A program made the translations under genes and the position numbers. A DNA stretch of 64,000 nucleotides from CAVSRC01 sp963732845 (GTDB lineage: Bacteria > Pseudomonadota > Alphaproteobacteria > Rhizobiales > Kaistiaceae): assembly GCA_963732845.1 (NCBI GenBank), contig CAVTBE010000010.1, forward strand, positions 1 through 64,000. The letters are read 5' to 3'. Shown here one piece after another: positions 9,515 to 19,753 of this stretch. Positions within the stretch are counted from its first letter, which is position 1. The number at the start of each line of letters is the position of its first letter. The notes beneath the pieces are model-generated. The model searched no databases and was not told where the DNA came from. It was given only the letters and a program-made list of their open reading frames with translations.

Positions 9515-12500
9515 ATGGCAGCGGAGACAGGGTCCCCCGCGTCTTCACCATCTCCCCCGGTGTGCCCTTTCTCGAGACGCTGGCCGGAGCGCTTCTCTCC
9601 GGCCGGCTGGTCGCCTTCGACCGCGACGACCCGCTGGCGCTTGCCGGGGTCACGGTGCTGCTCCCCACCCGCCGCGCGGTGCGCGCCTTCCGCGAGGTGC
9701 TGGTGCGCCAGCTGCCGGCGGATGCCGCCATCCTGCCGGTCATCCGGCCGATCGGCGACGTGGACGAGGAGGAGCATCTTCTGGCGCCCTCGACCGAGCC
9801 GGTGGCCGAGCGCCTGGCGCTCCCCGCCGCGGTCACCCCGCTGGCACGCCGGCTGACGCTGGCGCAACTGATCCTCACCTGGGCGCGGGCTCTGCGCCAC
9901 GCGCCGCTGGCGCTGACGCCCGACGAACCGTTGCTGATCCCGGCCTCGGCCGCCGACGCGACGCGACTGGCCGGCGACCTCGCCCGGCTGCTCGACGACA
10001 TGGAGACCGCCGGCATTCCCTGGGAGCGGCTGGCCAGGCTGGTGCCGGCGGAGCACGCCCGCTACTACGACGTCACCCTCACATTTCTGAACATCGTCGC
10101 CGAGCAGTGGCCGGCCCATCTCGCCGAACTCGGCCTGGTCGATCCGGCCGTGCGCCGCGACACGCTGATCCGCGCTTCCGCCGGACGGCTTGCCGGGCCG
10201 GTGGTGGCGGCCGGCTCGACCGGCTCGATTCCCCCGACCGCCTATCTGCTGGGGAAGATCGCGCGCCACCCGCAGGGCGCGGTCGTCCTGCCCGGCCTCG
10301 ACCAGGATCTCGACGCCGACACCTGGCAGGCGATCGGCGAGGCTGACAGCGCGCCGCCGAGCGCCTTCGGCCATCCGCAATTCGGCCTGAAGCAGCTCAT
10401 CGGCGCACTCGGCATCCTGCGCGAGGACGTGGCGCCGCTGGCCGCCCCTGACGACGCGCTCGCCCCGCGCCGCCGGCTCCTCGGCGAAGCTCTGCGCCCC
10501 GCCGAGACCACCGACCGCTGGGCCGAGACCGCGACTGGCGATGGCGATGGCGACCGCGGGGACGCCATGGAGGGCGTCGCGCTGATGGTGGCGCGCAACG
10601 AGCAGGAGGAGGCGACGGCGATCGCGCTGGCGCTGCGCGAGGCGGTGGAGACGCCGGGGGCCAGCGCCGCGCTGGTGACGCCGGACCGCACCATCGCGCG
10701 CAGGGTGGCGGCCGAGCTTGGCCGCTGGGGCCTCGACATCGACGATTCTGCCGGGGTGCCGCTCGACCGTCTGCCGGAGGGCATCTTGGCGCGGCTGGTC
10801 GCCGAAGCGGCGCTCTCCGACGCCGATCCGGTCGTCATCCTGGCGCTCGCCAAGCATCCGCTCGCTGCCTTCGGCATGAGCTTGTCCGCGTGCCGGCGGG
10901 CGGCGCGCATGCTGGAGATCGCCCTCTTCCGCGGCAACCGGGCCGGCGGCGGCGTGGCGGCCCTCGGCGCGGCGCTGGCCAAGGCGCGCGCCGAACTCGA
11001 TGCGGACGGCCGGCATCCGCCCGCGGCCCGCAAGCACATGCGCGACGAGGACTGGCGCGCCGCCGGTGCGCTCATCACGGCGCTCGCCGCAATCCTCGGG
11101 CCGCTCGAACAGGCGCTGACCGGATCGAGCGAGATTTCCGTCGCCGAGGCCACGGCGCTGCTGCAAACGGCACTCGCGGCCGCCGCCACCGACGACAGCG
11201 GCGCAAACGGGCTCGCCAAGCCGGCAGGCCTGGCCCTGAGCGCCCTGCTCGACGGGCTCGGCGACAGCGGCGGCGGGTTCCGCCTGCGGCCGGCCGACTA
11301 TGCCGAGTTCCTGCGGGCGCTGATGGCCGACGTGGCGCTGACGCCGCAGGGCGGGCGCGATCCGCGCATTTCCATCTGGGGCACGCTGGAGGCCCGCCTG
11401 CAATCGGTCGACCTCATGGTGCTCGCCGGCCTCGACGAGGGCGTGTGGCCGGCGGATACGCGCACCGACCCGTTCCTGTCGCGCGCCATGCGCAGCGAGG
11501 TCGGCCTGCCGCCGCCGGAGCGCCGTCTTGGCCAGGCGGCCCACGATTTCGTGCAAGGCGTGCTCTCGCCCCGGGTCATCGTCACGCGGGCCGAGAAGCG
11601 CGGCGGTACGCCATCGGTCGAATTGCGCTGGCTGCAGCGGCTGGAGGCAGTCGCCGGCAAAGCGGCGATGACGGCGGCGCGGGAGCGCGGCGCGACTTAT
11701 GTCGCCCTTGCCCGCGCCATCGACTGGGCGAGCGTGGCCGAGCCGGTCAAGCCGCCGCAGCCGAAGCCGCCGCTCGCCGCGCGCCCGGCGAGCCTCTCGG
11801 TCACCGAGATCGAGACCCTGGTGCGCGACCCCTATGCCATCTACGCCAGGCATGTGCTGAAGCTGGAGGAGTTGGAGCCGCTCGGGCGTGCACCCGACTA
11901 CGCGCTGCGCGGCTCGCTGATCCACGAGGCACTGGGCGATTTCATCACCCGCTGGCGCGGCCCCTTTGACGCGGCGGCGACCGCCGAGCTGCTCGCCACC
12001 GGACGCCGTGTGCTGGCCGAGATCGCGGGCTTTCCCGATATCCACGCCATCTGGTCGTTCCGCTTCGCAGCGATGGCCCGCTGGCTGGTGCAATGGGAAG
12101 CGGCACGCGACGTGGACATTGCCGAGCGCCATGCGGAAATCTCCGGCGCCATCGAGCTTCCGTTCGGGGCCTCTGGCAGCACCTTCCGCCTGCGCGGGCG
12201 GGCCGACCGCATCGACCGCCGCCATGACGGCCGGATCGACATCCTCGACTTCAAGACCGGCTCGCCGCCGACGGCCAAGCAGGTGCTGCTCGGCCTGGCG
12301 CCGCAGATGGGCCTGGAAGCGGCGATGGCCGGGGCCGGCGGCTTCGACGAATCGTTCCGTGGTGCTTCCATCGGCACCCTCGCCTGGATCGCCCTCGGCA
12401 GGGTCGGCCGCGACGAACCGCTGAAATCGGCAGTCGAGAAGGACTGGACGGCGGATGACGTCGCGGCGGAGGTGATGCAGCGCCTGCAGAAGCTGCTCGC

Positions 12501-12660
12501 CGCCTTCGCCGATCCGGAGCGCGCCTATGTCTCGCGGGCACGACCGATGTTCGAGACGCGCTATGAGAGCCCCTACGACCATCTCGCGCGGGTGCGCGAA
12601 TGGGGTCTGGTGGCAAGCGAGGAGGACCAGGAATGGTTCGGCACGCCGCCGACCCCGTGA
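9515..12660 (+). CDS. addB: AddB, double-strand break repair nuclease subunit
   Basis: Alphaproteobacterial AddB of about 1,045 residues, partner of AddA in the helicase-nuclease that resects DNA ends for RecA. The helicase-like N-terminal region has TVLLPTRRAVRAF; the C-terminal RecB-type nuclease carries GRADRIDR then DILDFKTG (catalytic D and K). The open frame formally starts at GTG 9562, but the family's RVFTISPGVPF motif lies upstream with no start codon in frame. An ATG at 9515 joins it if the C5 run at 9533-9537 is really C6, so I take 9515 as the true start. It overlaps addA by 28 nt. Confidence 0.9.
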
Positions 12661-15600
12661 TCGACGCGGCAACCCGCCGGGCGCAGGCCGAGGCGTCGGA
12701 CCCGCGTGCGTCCGCCTGGGTATCGGCCAATGCCGGCGCGGGCAAGACCTTCGTGCTCGCCCAGCGCGTCGTGCGGCTGCTGCTCGCCGGCAGCGAGCCC
12801 GGCCGCATCCTCTGCCTGACCTTCACCAAGGCGGCGGCGGCGGAGATGGCAAGCCGGGTCTTCGAACGGCTCGGCGACTGGGCGGTGCTGCCCGACGAGG
12901 CGCTGGCCCGCGCGATCGCCAGGATCGAAGGCCGCCGGCCGGACCGGGACGAGATCAAGCGGGCGCGGCAACTCTTCGCGCGGGCGCTGGAGACGCCGGG
13001 CGGGCTGAAGATCCAGACCATCCATGCGTTCTGCGAGCGCCTGCTGCAGCAGTTTCCCTTCGAAGCGAACGTCGCCGGGCATTTCGAAGTGCTCGACGAT
13101 CGCGACACGACCGAGCTTGCCGAAGCGGCACGGCGGAGCGTGCTCGCCGAGGCGGCGCGCGGCGGTCCGCTCGGCGCGGCGCTGGAGACCGTGCTCGCTG
13201 CCGGCAGCGACATGGCGCATGAGACCGCCATCAAGGAGTTCATCGATCAGCGCGCCCGCGTCCATGGCTGGACAGTCGCCGCCGATTCGCTCGATGCGGC
13301 GCTGAAGCAGTTGCGGGATCGCCTCGGCCTCGCCCGCGATGACACGCCGGAGCGCCTGCACGCGGCCATCGTGACCGAGAGCGACTTCTCCCACGACGAT
13401 CTCGTGCGCCTGATCGGCCTGCTGCGCGAAGGCAACAAGACCGACAAGGCGGCGGCCGAGCGGCTGGCCCCCTATCTCGGCGCCATCGACGATGCGGCGC
13501 GCGCCACCGCCTATCGCGATTTCTGCACCAAGATCGATGGCGATCTGCGCGCCGCCAGCAATCTGGTCTCCAAAGCGATCAAGGATCGCTGGAACGGGCT
13601 GGCCGAGACGATCGCGGCCGAGCTCACGCGCCTGGAACGGCTCTTCGAGCGCCATGCCGCGGCCGAATGCTATGTCACCAGCGCCGCCATGCTGCGGCTG
13701 GCCGATGCCACCATCGCCGCCTATCAGCGGATGAAGACAGGACGCGGCGCACTCGACTTCGACGATCTCATCATCAAGACGACGGCGCTCTTGGCGCGCT
13801 CCGACGCCGCCCAGTGGGTGCAGTACAAGCTCGACCGCGGCATCGAGCACATCCTCGTCGACGAGGCCCAGGACACCAGCCCGCGGCAATGGCAGGTGGT
13901 CAAGGCGCTGGTCGAGGAATTCTTCGCCGGTGAAGGCGCCAGCGGCACGACGCGCACGCTCTTTGCCGTCGGCGACCAGAAGCAGTCGATCTTCTCGTTC
14001 CAGGGGGCGGTGCCCGCCTGGTTCACGCTGATGCGGCGCGAGCTTGGGGCACGCGCCCGGGCGGCGGAGGCGCGCTGGTTCGATCCCGAACTGCACCTCT
14101 CCTTCCGCTCGGTGCAGTCGGTGCTTTCGGCGGTGGACAGCGTCTTCGCCGCGCCGACCGCCTATCGCGCGCTCTCCGACACGGACGCGGCGCCGGTCCA
14201 CAGCGCCGCACGCCATGGCGTGCCCGGCCGCGTGATGCTGTGGCCGATGATCGAGCCGGCCGAGAAGATCGAGCCAGAGGACTGGGCGACGCCGCTCGAC
14301 CATCTCGGCGAATCGAGCCCGGAGGTGAGGCTCGCCAACCGGCTGGCGCGCACCATCGGCCGCTGGCTGCACGGCGGCGAGCGGCTCGACAGCGGCGAAC
14401 CCGTCCGCGCCGGCGGCATCCTCATCCTGTGCCGCACGCGTGGCGCCCAGACCGACGCCATCAACCGGGCACTGAAATCGGCGGGCGTGCCGATTGCCGG
14501 CGCCGACCGGCTGCACCTGACCGAGCACATCGCGGTCATGGACCTGATGGCGCTTGCCCGCGTAGTGCTGCTGCCGGAGGACGACCTGTCGCTGGCGGCG
14601 CTCATCAAGAGCCCGCTGATCGGCCTTTCCGAGGATGCCCTCTTCGACCTCGCCCACGGCCGCAAGGGGTCGCTGTGGGACGCGCTCGGACGCCAGGGGC
14701 AGGAGCGCGAAGACTTTGCCGAAGCGCGCCGGCGGATCGAGCGCTGGCGGGCCGCCGCCGATACGCGCGAGCCCTACGGCTTCTTCGCCCGCATTCTTGG
14801 GGCCGAGGGCGGCCGAAGGCGCTTCCTGCGGCGGCTGGGCGTCGAGGCCGAGGACGTGCTCGACGAGTTCCTGACCCAGGCACTGACCTATGAGCGCATC
14901 GCGGCGCCGACGCTGCAGGGTTTCCTCGCCTGGCTGGAGGCCGGCACCAGCGAGATCAAGCGCGACACCGAGACGCTGCGCGACGAGGTGCGCGTGATGA
15001 CCGTGCATGGCGCCAAGGGGCTGGAAGCCGACATCGTCTTCGTCGTCGACAACGGCTCGATGCCGGTCCACACCAGCCACGACGCCAAGGTGGTGGCGCT
15101 CGACGACGACCGCGACGGGACGGTTTCGCCGCTCATCTGGATGCGCCGCTACAAGGCGATGCCCAAGGTCGTGCGGGATCGCGTCGATGCGCTGCGCGCG
15201 GCGGCGAAGCAGGAATATCTACGCCTGCTCTACGTCGCCATGACCCGCGCCAAGGACCGGCTCATCATTTGCGGCACGCGCAAGGAGCGCACGGACCCCG
15301 TCGAGGGCTGGCACGGCCTGGTGACGACGGCGCTCGAAGCCGACTGCGTGCCCACAAAGGACGCCGACGGGGAGGACGGGCTGGAATGGCGCCCGCCGCC
15401 GCCCGCCCGCCACAAGACGAAGCCGGCGCAGCCGGGCCTGCCGCTGGGGCCGCACCGGCCCGACTGGCTGGAGCGCGCCGCGCCGCCACCACCGCCCGCC
15501 TTGCCCCGCCTGACGCCCTCGACCGTCTTCGACGGCGACGGCGCGGCACCCTCCTTTGCCGCAAGCGGCCGTTCGGCCGAGGCCGCGCTCCTGCGCGGGC

Positions 15601-16157
15601 GGCTGATCCATCGATTGCTGGAATCCCTGCCGGCGATTGCGGAAACCGAACGGCAGGCGATCGGGACCGCCTATCTGGCGGCCTTCGCCAGCGAGATGGA
15701 CGAGCCGGCGCGCGCTGCGCTGCTTGCCGAAGTGATGGCGGTGATGGCCGACCCCGCCTTCGCCCCGGTCTTCGCCGAAGGCAGCCGTGCTGAGGTGGAG
15801 ATCGTCGGCCGCATCGCGCGGGCAAGCGGCGAAGCGACGGTCTCCGGCCGCATCGACCGGCTGGCGGTGACGTCCGAGCGGGTGCTGATCGTCGATTACA
15901 AGACCAACCGGCCGGCACCGGAAACGCTGGAGACCGTGCCGGGAGAATACGTCACCCAGCTGGCGCTCTACCGCACCATCCTACGTCGGCTCTATCCCGG
16001 CCGCGCGGTCGAAGCGGCGCTCTTGTGGACCGACCGACCGGCGCTGATGGCGATCCCGCCGGCCGCGCTCGAATTCGGCCGAATCAGCCGTTCTGGCGGG
16101 CTGAAAGGGCCCGCGCAGGGTGCGACGATCAGGCCGGCAGCCGGTTTCCAGCGGTAA
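12633..16157 (+). CDS. addA: AddA, helicase-nuclease subunit
   Basis: UvrD-like helicase fused to a RecB-type nuclease, about 1,174 residues. Walker A SANAGAGKTFVL is near residue 32, IEHILVDEAQDTS is the Walker B, VMTVHGAKGLEADIV is a later helicase motif, and GRIDRLAV with LIVDYKTNRP forms the nuclease site. I chose ATG 12633, preceded by GAGGAGG, inside the end of addB; the tight overlap implies coupled synthesis of the two subunits. The last 25 residues (after IPPAALE) do not look like the family ending. A small indel near 16070 would give a stop at about 16102 instead. Confidence 0.93.
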   Translation: MVRHAADPVIDAATRRAQAEASDPRASAWVSANAGAGKTFVLAQRVVRLLLAGSEPGRILCLTFTKAAAAEMASRVFERLGDWAVLPDEALARAIARIEGRRPDRDEIKRARQLFARALETPGGLKIQTIHAFCERLLQQFPFEANVAGHFEVLDDRDTTELAEAARRSVLAEAARGGPLGAALETVLAAGSDMAHETAIKEFIDQRARVHGWTVAADSLDAALKQLRDRLGLARDDTPERLHAAIVTESDFSHDDLVRLIGLLREGNKTDKAAAERLAPYLGAIDDAARATAYRDFCTKIDGDLRAASNLVSKAIKDRWNGLAETIAAELTRLERLFERHAAAECYVTSAAMLRLADATIAAYQRMKTGRGALDFDDLIIKTTALLARSDAAQWVQYKLDRGIEHILVDEAQDTSPRQWQVVKALVEEFFAGEGASGTTRTLFAVGDQKQSIFSFQGAVPAWFTLMRRELGARARAAEARWFDPELHLSFRSVQSVLSAVDSVFAAPTAYRALSDTDAAPVHSAARHGVPGRVMLWPMIEPAEKIEPEDWATPLDHLGESSPEVRLANRLARTIGRWLHGGERLDSGEPVRAGGILILCRTRGAQTDAINRALKSAGVPIAGADRLHLTEHIAVMDLMALARVVLLPEDDLSLAALIKSPLIGLSEDALFDLAHGRKGSLWDALGRQGQEREDFAEARRRIERWRAAADTREPYGFFARILGAEGGRRRFLRRLGVEAEDVLDEFLTQALTYERIAAPTLQGFLAWLEAGTSEIKRDTETLRDEVRVMTVHGAKGLEADIVFVVDNGSMPVHTSHDAKVVALDDDRDGTVSPLIWMRRYKAMPKVVRDRVDALRAAAKQEYLRLLYVAMTRAKDRLIICGTRKERTDPVEGWHGLVTTALEADCVPTKDADGEDGLEWRPPPPARHKTKPAQPGLPLGPHRPDWLERAAPPPPPALPRLTPSTVFDGDGAAPSFAASGRSAEAALLRGRLIHRLLESLPAIAETERQAIGTAYLAAFASEMDEPARAALLAEVMAVMADPAFAPVFAEGSRAEVEIVGRIARASGEATVSGRIDRLAVTSERVLIVDYKTNRPAPETLETVPGEYVTQLALYRTILRRLYPGRAVEAALLWTDRPALMAIPPAALEFGRISRSGGLKGPAQGATIRPAAGFQR

Positions 16158-16159
16158 CC

Positions 16160-16187
16160 TTGACATTGAAGGTCGGCCACCTACGTT
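16160..16187 (+). promoter_or_regulatory. possible trxA promoter
   Basis: TTGACA at 16160-16165 and TACGTT at 16182-16187, 16 bp apart, just after the addA stop and about 40 bp before trxA. The -35 box is perfect but the -10 is poor. Confidence 0.35.
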
Positions 16188-16224
16188 CAGCACAACCCGT
16201 TTCAGAAAGCTTCGAGGTGCTAAC

Positions 16225-16548
16225 ATGCCTGCACACGTGACCGATGCCGATTTCGACACCGAGGTTCTCGGCTCTTCAGAGCCGGTGGTGGTCGACTTCT
16301 GGGCCGAATGGTGTGGCCCCTGCCGGATGATCTCGCCGGCTCTGGAAGAGATCGCCACCGAAATGGAAGGCAAGGTGAAGATCGCCAAGCTCAACGTCGA
16401 CGAGAACCCGGACATCACCATCCGTTACGGCGTGCGCTCGATCCCGACGCTGATCATGTTCAAGAACGGCGAGCCGACCTCCATGCAGGTCGGCGCCGCG
16501 CCCAAGGGCCGGCTGTCGGATTGGATCAAGGCCGGCATCGGCGCCTGA
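16225..16548 (+). CDS. trxA: thioredoxin
   Basis: Cytosolic disulfide reductase of 107 residues, the standard thioredoxin length. The redox motif WCGPC is near residues 31-35, with the cis-proline loop RSIPTLIMF. The ATG at 16225 gives the canonical start; the frame extends 35 codons upstream into the addA 3' end with no similarity. It is the last gene of the plus-strand run and is followed by a terminator shared with folC. Confidence 0.97.
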   Translation: MPAHVTDADFDTEVLGSSEPVVVDFWAEWCGPCRMISPALEEIATEMEGKVKIAKLNVDENPDITIRYGVRSIPTLIMFKNGEPTSMQVGAAPKGRLSDWIKAGIGA

Positions 16549-16570
16549 ACCTGATCGTCACGCAGATGTG

Positions 16571-16598
16571 AAAAAGGGTCGCTCCGGCGGCCCTTTTT
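16571..16598. terminator. bidirectional terminator between trxA and folC
   Basis: AAAAAGGGTCGC and GCGGCCCTTTTT form a 12-bp stem (one G-U pair) with a 4-nt loop. A-rich on one side and T-rich on the other, it can serve both convergent genes. Confidence 0.85.
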
Positions 16599-16622
16599 GC
16601 TGTCTGGACTGTGCCCCCGCAC

Positions 16623-17942
16623 TCAGCCCGGCAGGGTGCCGTTGGCGTCGAGCACCGAGCCGGCGAGATAAAGCGAACCGCAGATGAGGATGCGCGGCGC
16701 CATCGGCAGGCCGGTCTCGGCCGAAATCATGTCGAGCGCGGCCTCGACATCGGCGGCCGGCACGGCCTCGACACCGGCGCTCTTGGCCGCCGCGGCGAGT
16801 TCGACCGGATCGCGCCCGGCCGCCGACGAGGGCACCGGCACGGTGTAGGCCTTGCGGGCAAGGCCGGCGAAGGGCTGGAAGAAACCCACCGGATCCTTGG
16901 TGTTGAGCATGCCGCAGATCATGAAGAAGGGGCGCGGCACGCGCTCCTCGAGATCGGCGATGGCTTCCGCGATCACCAAACCGGCCGCCGGATTGTGCCC
17001 ACCGTCGAGCCAGATCTCGGCATCGCCGCGGGCACGGGCAACCAGCCGGCCCGCGGTCAGGCGCTGCATGCGCGCCGGCCAGTCGACATTGGTCAGCCCC
17101 GCCTCGATGGCGGCGGTGGCAATATCCGGATCGAGCTGGCGCAGCGCCGCGATGGCGACGCCGGCATTGGTGAACTGGTGGCGGCCGACCAGCCGCGGCG
17201 CCGGCAGGTCGAGCAGGCCATCGACATCCTGATAGACCAGACGGCCATGCTCGGCATGGGCGATCCAGTCGCGGTTGGCCAGATACAGCGGCGCGCCGAG
17301 CCGCGCCGCCTCGGACTCGATCACGTCGATGACGGTGTCGCGCTCGGGCGCCACCACCACCGGGCGTTGGCGCTTGATGATGCCGGCCTTCTCGCCGGCG
17401 ATCTCCTCGATGGTGTTGCCGAGGTACTTCTCGTGGTCGAGAGCGATCTGGGTGATCACCGCGACCCGCGGGTCGGCGACGATGTTGGTGGCGTCAAAGC
17501 GGCCGCCCAGGCCCACCTCGAGCAGGAGATAATCCGCCGGATGATCGGCGAAGAGCTGGAAGGCGGCGGCAGTGGTGATCTCGAATTGCGGGATGGGGGC
17601 GCCGGCATTGGCCCGTTCGACGGCGATCAGCACTTCGATCAACTCGTCCTCGTCGACATAACGGCCGCCGCCGGGAGCACCGATGCGCATGCGCTCGTGG
17701 AAGCGCACGAGATGGGGCGAGGTGTAGACGTGGACCGACTTGCCGGCCGCCTCCAGCATGGCGCGCAGGAAGGCGGTGGTGGAGCCCTTGCCGTTGGTGC
17801 CGGCGATGTGGACGACCGGCGGCAGGCGCAGGTCCGGCCGGCCGAGCTTGGCCATGAGGACCTTCATGCGGTCGAGAGACAGGTCGATCTCGCGCGGATA
17901 GAGTGCGCGGAATCGCTCAAGAATGGCGGAGGAGCGGTCCAT
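16623..17942 (-). CDS. folC: folylpolyglutamate / dihydrofolate synthase
   Basis: Mur-ligase-fold enzyme of 439 residues that adds glutamate to dihydropteroate and folates. The P-loop HIAGTNGKGSTTAF is near residues 45-58, and LLLEVGLGGRFDATN is the conserved central segment. Last gene of the minus-strand housekeeping block, 20 nt behind accD, which is its usual partner in alphaproteobacteria. Confidence 0.95.
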   Translation of the reverse strand: MDRSSAILERFRALYPREIDLSLDRMKVLMAKLGRPDLRLPPVVHIAGTNGKGSTTAFLRAMLEAAGKSVHVYTSPHLVRFHERMRIGAPGGGRYVDEDELIEVLIAVERANAGAPIPQFEITTAAAFQLFADHPADYLLLEVGLGGRFDATNIVADPRVAVITQIALDHEKYLGNTIEEIAGEKAGIIKRQRPVVVAPERDTVIDVIESEAARLGAPLYLANRDWIAHAEHGRLVYQDVDGLLDLPAPRLVGRHQFTNAGVAIAALRQLDPDIATAAIEAGLTNVDWPARMQRLTAGRLVARARGDAEIWLDGGHNPAAGLVIAEAIADLEERVPRPFFMICGMLNTKDPVGFFQPFAGLARKAYTVPVPSSAAGRDPVELAAAAKSAGVEAVPAADVEAALDMISAETGLPMAPRILICGSLYLAGSVLDANGTLPG

Positions 17943-17962
17943 GCGGTCGAACGAATCCGGTG

Positions 17963-18883
17963 TCAGGCGGTGGCGGGCGCAGGCTCTGCGTCAGGCGCTT
18001 GGTCGGCCGGCGGCGGCAGCGCCACACCGGCCTCGACCTCGGTGCCGAGCAGGCGGCAGATGCGGCTGATGGTCGAGCGCAGCTTGTGGCGGTGGACGAC
18101 CATGTCGACCATGCCGTGCTCGCGCAGGAACTCGGAGCGCTGGAAGCCGTCGGGCAGCTTCTCGCGGATGGTCTGCTCGATGACGCGCGGGCCGGCGAAG
18201 CCGATGAGCGCCCCCGGCTCGGCGATGTGGACGTCGCCGAGCATGGCGTAGGAGGCGGTGACGCCGCCGGTGGTCGGGTTGGTGAGCACGACGATATAGG
18301 GCAGCTTCTCCTCGTGCAGCGCCTGAACCGCTACGGTGGTGCGCGGCAGCTGCATGAGCGACAGGATGCCTTCCTGCATGCGTGCCCCGCCGGAAGCGGC
18401 GAACATGACGAAGGGACGCCTGCGCTCGACCGCCGCCATCATGCCGGTGACGATGGCCTCGCCGGCGGCCATGCCGAGCGAGCCGCCCATGAAATCGAAA
18501 TCCTGCACGGCGGCGACCAGGGGCACCTGCTCGACGGTGCCGATGCCGACCACCACCGCGTCGACGAGGGTGGTCTTGGCACGGGCGTCACGCAGCCGCT
18601 CGGTATAGCGGCGCTCGTCGCGGAACTTGAGCGGGTCGACCGGCACCTCGGGCAGCGGCACGGTCTCGTAGGCGCCGCGGTCGAAGAAATGCGTCAGACG
18701 CTGGTTGGCGTTCATGCGCATGTGGTAGCCGGAACCGGGGATGACGAACTGGTTCAGTTCGAGGTCGCGATGGAAGACCATCTCGCCGGTCTCCGGACAC
18801 TTGATCCAGAGATTGGGCGAAACCTCCCGCTTGTTGAGGAGGTTGCGAATCTTCGGGCGGACGACGTTGTTGATCCAGCTCAT
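17963..18883 (-). CDS. accD: acetyl-CoA carboxylase carboxyltransferase subunit beta
   Basis: Beta subunit of the carboxyltransferase that makes malonyl-CoA for fatty acid synthesis; 306 residues. The crotonase-like core shows MFAASGGARMQEG and NPTTGGVTASYAMLGD. The N-terminal zinc ribbon typical of E. coli AccD is degenerate: only one Cys remains in IKCPETGEMVFH. This is as I recall it in rhizobial homologues, so it is lineage-typical, not damage. Placed between trpA and folC. Confidence 0.95.
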   Translation of the reverse strand: MSWINNVVRPKIRNLLNKREVSPNLWIKCPETGEMVFHRDLELNQFVIPGSGYHMRMNANQRLTHFFDRGAYETVPLPEVPVDPLKFRDERRYTERLRDARAKTTLVDAVVVGIGTVEQVPLVAAVQDFDFMGGSLGMAAGEAIVTGMMAAVERRRPFVMFAASGGARMQEGILSLMQLPRTTVAVQALHEEKLPYIVVLTNPTTGGVTASYAMLGDVHIAEPGALIGFAGPRVIEQTIREKLPDGFQRSEFLREHGMVDMVVHRHKLRSTISRICRLLGTEVEAGVALPPPADQAPDAEPAPATA

Positions 18884-18907
18884 TTGTCCACTTCCCCTTC
18901 CAGGGGC

Positions 18908-19750
18908 CTATTCCGCCGCCTGCATGCGGGCGCTACGCACGCCGCTTGCCAGGTCCGATACCAGATCGGCGACCGCGGCAACCGTGCGCCCGGTCGCCTT
19001 TCCGGCGTCGTCGAGCGAGGTGCGCACCGCCTCGACGATGGCCGTGCCGACGACCACGCCGTCGGCGGCCTTGCCGATTTCCCGCGCCTGATCGGCGGTC
19101 TTGACGCCGAAGCCGACGGCCACGGGCAATATGGTGTGCCGCTTGATCCTTTCCACCGCCCCGGCGATGCGGGTGGTGTCGGGCAACGCCATGCCGGTGA
19201 TGCCGAGCATGGAGACGTAGTAGACGAAGCCCGAGGAGTTGGCGAGGACCGCCGGCAGCCGGTGATCGTCGGTGGTCGGCGTCGCCAGGCGGATGAAGTT
19301 GATGCCGTGGCGAATAGCCGGCAGGCACAGCTCGTCGTCGGCCTCCGGCGGCAGGTCGACCAGGATCAGGCCGTCGACGCCGGCCTCCTTGGCGTCTGCG
19401 AGGAAGCGCTCGTTGCCGTAGGAATAGATCGGATTGTAGTAGCCCATGAGGACGATGGGCGTGTCCTGATCGCCCTCGCGGAAGGCGCGCACCATGCGAA
19501 GCGTCTTCTTCAGCGTCTGGCCGGCGTGAAGCGCGCGCAGGCCGGCGGCCTGGATCGCCGGGCCGTCGGCCATGGGATCGGAGAAGGGCATGCCGAGCTC
19601 GATCACGTCGGCACCGGCCTGCGGCAGCGCCTTGACGATCGCCAGCGACGCCTCGTAGTCGGGGTCGCCGCTCATGACGAAGGTCACCAGCGCCGGGCGG
19701 CGCTCCTCCTTCAATGCGGCAAAGCGGCGGTCGATGCGGGTCTCGGTCAT
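18908..19750 (-). CDS. trpA: tryptophan synthase alpha chain
   Basis: TIM-barrel subunit of 280 residues that cleaves indole-3-glycerol phosphate. The catalytic Glu and Asp lie in IELGMPFSDPMADGPAIQ. The start is 3 nt after the trpB stop, so the two chains of the enzyme are made from one transcript. Confidence 0.97.
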   Translation of the reverse strand: MTETRIDRRFAALKEERRPALVTFVMSGDPDYEASLAIVKALPQAGADVIELGMPFSDPMADGPAIQAAGLRALHAGQTLKKTLRMVRAFREGDQDTPIVLMGYYNPIYSYGNERFLADAKEAGVDGLILVDLPPEADDELCLPAIRHGINFIRLATPTTDDHRLPAVLANSSGFVYYVSMLGITGMALPDTTRIAGAVERIKRHTILPVAVGFGVKTADQAREIGKAADGVVVGTAIVEAVRTSLDDAGKATGRTVAAVADLVSDLASGVRSARMQAAE

Positions 19751-19753
19751 GGC

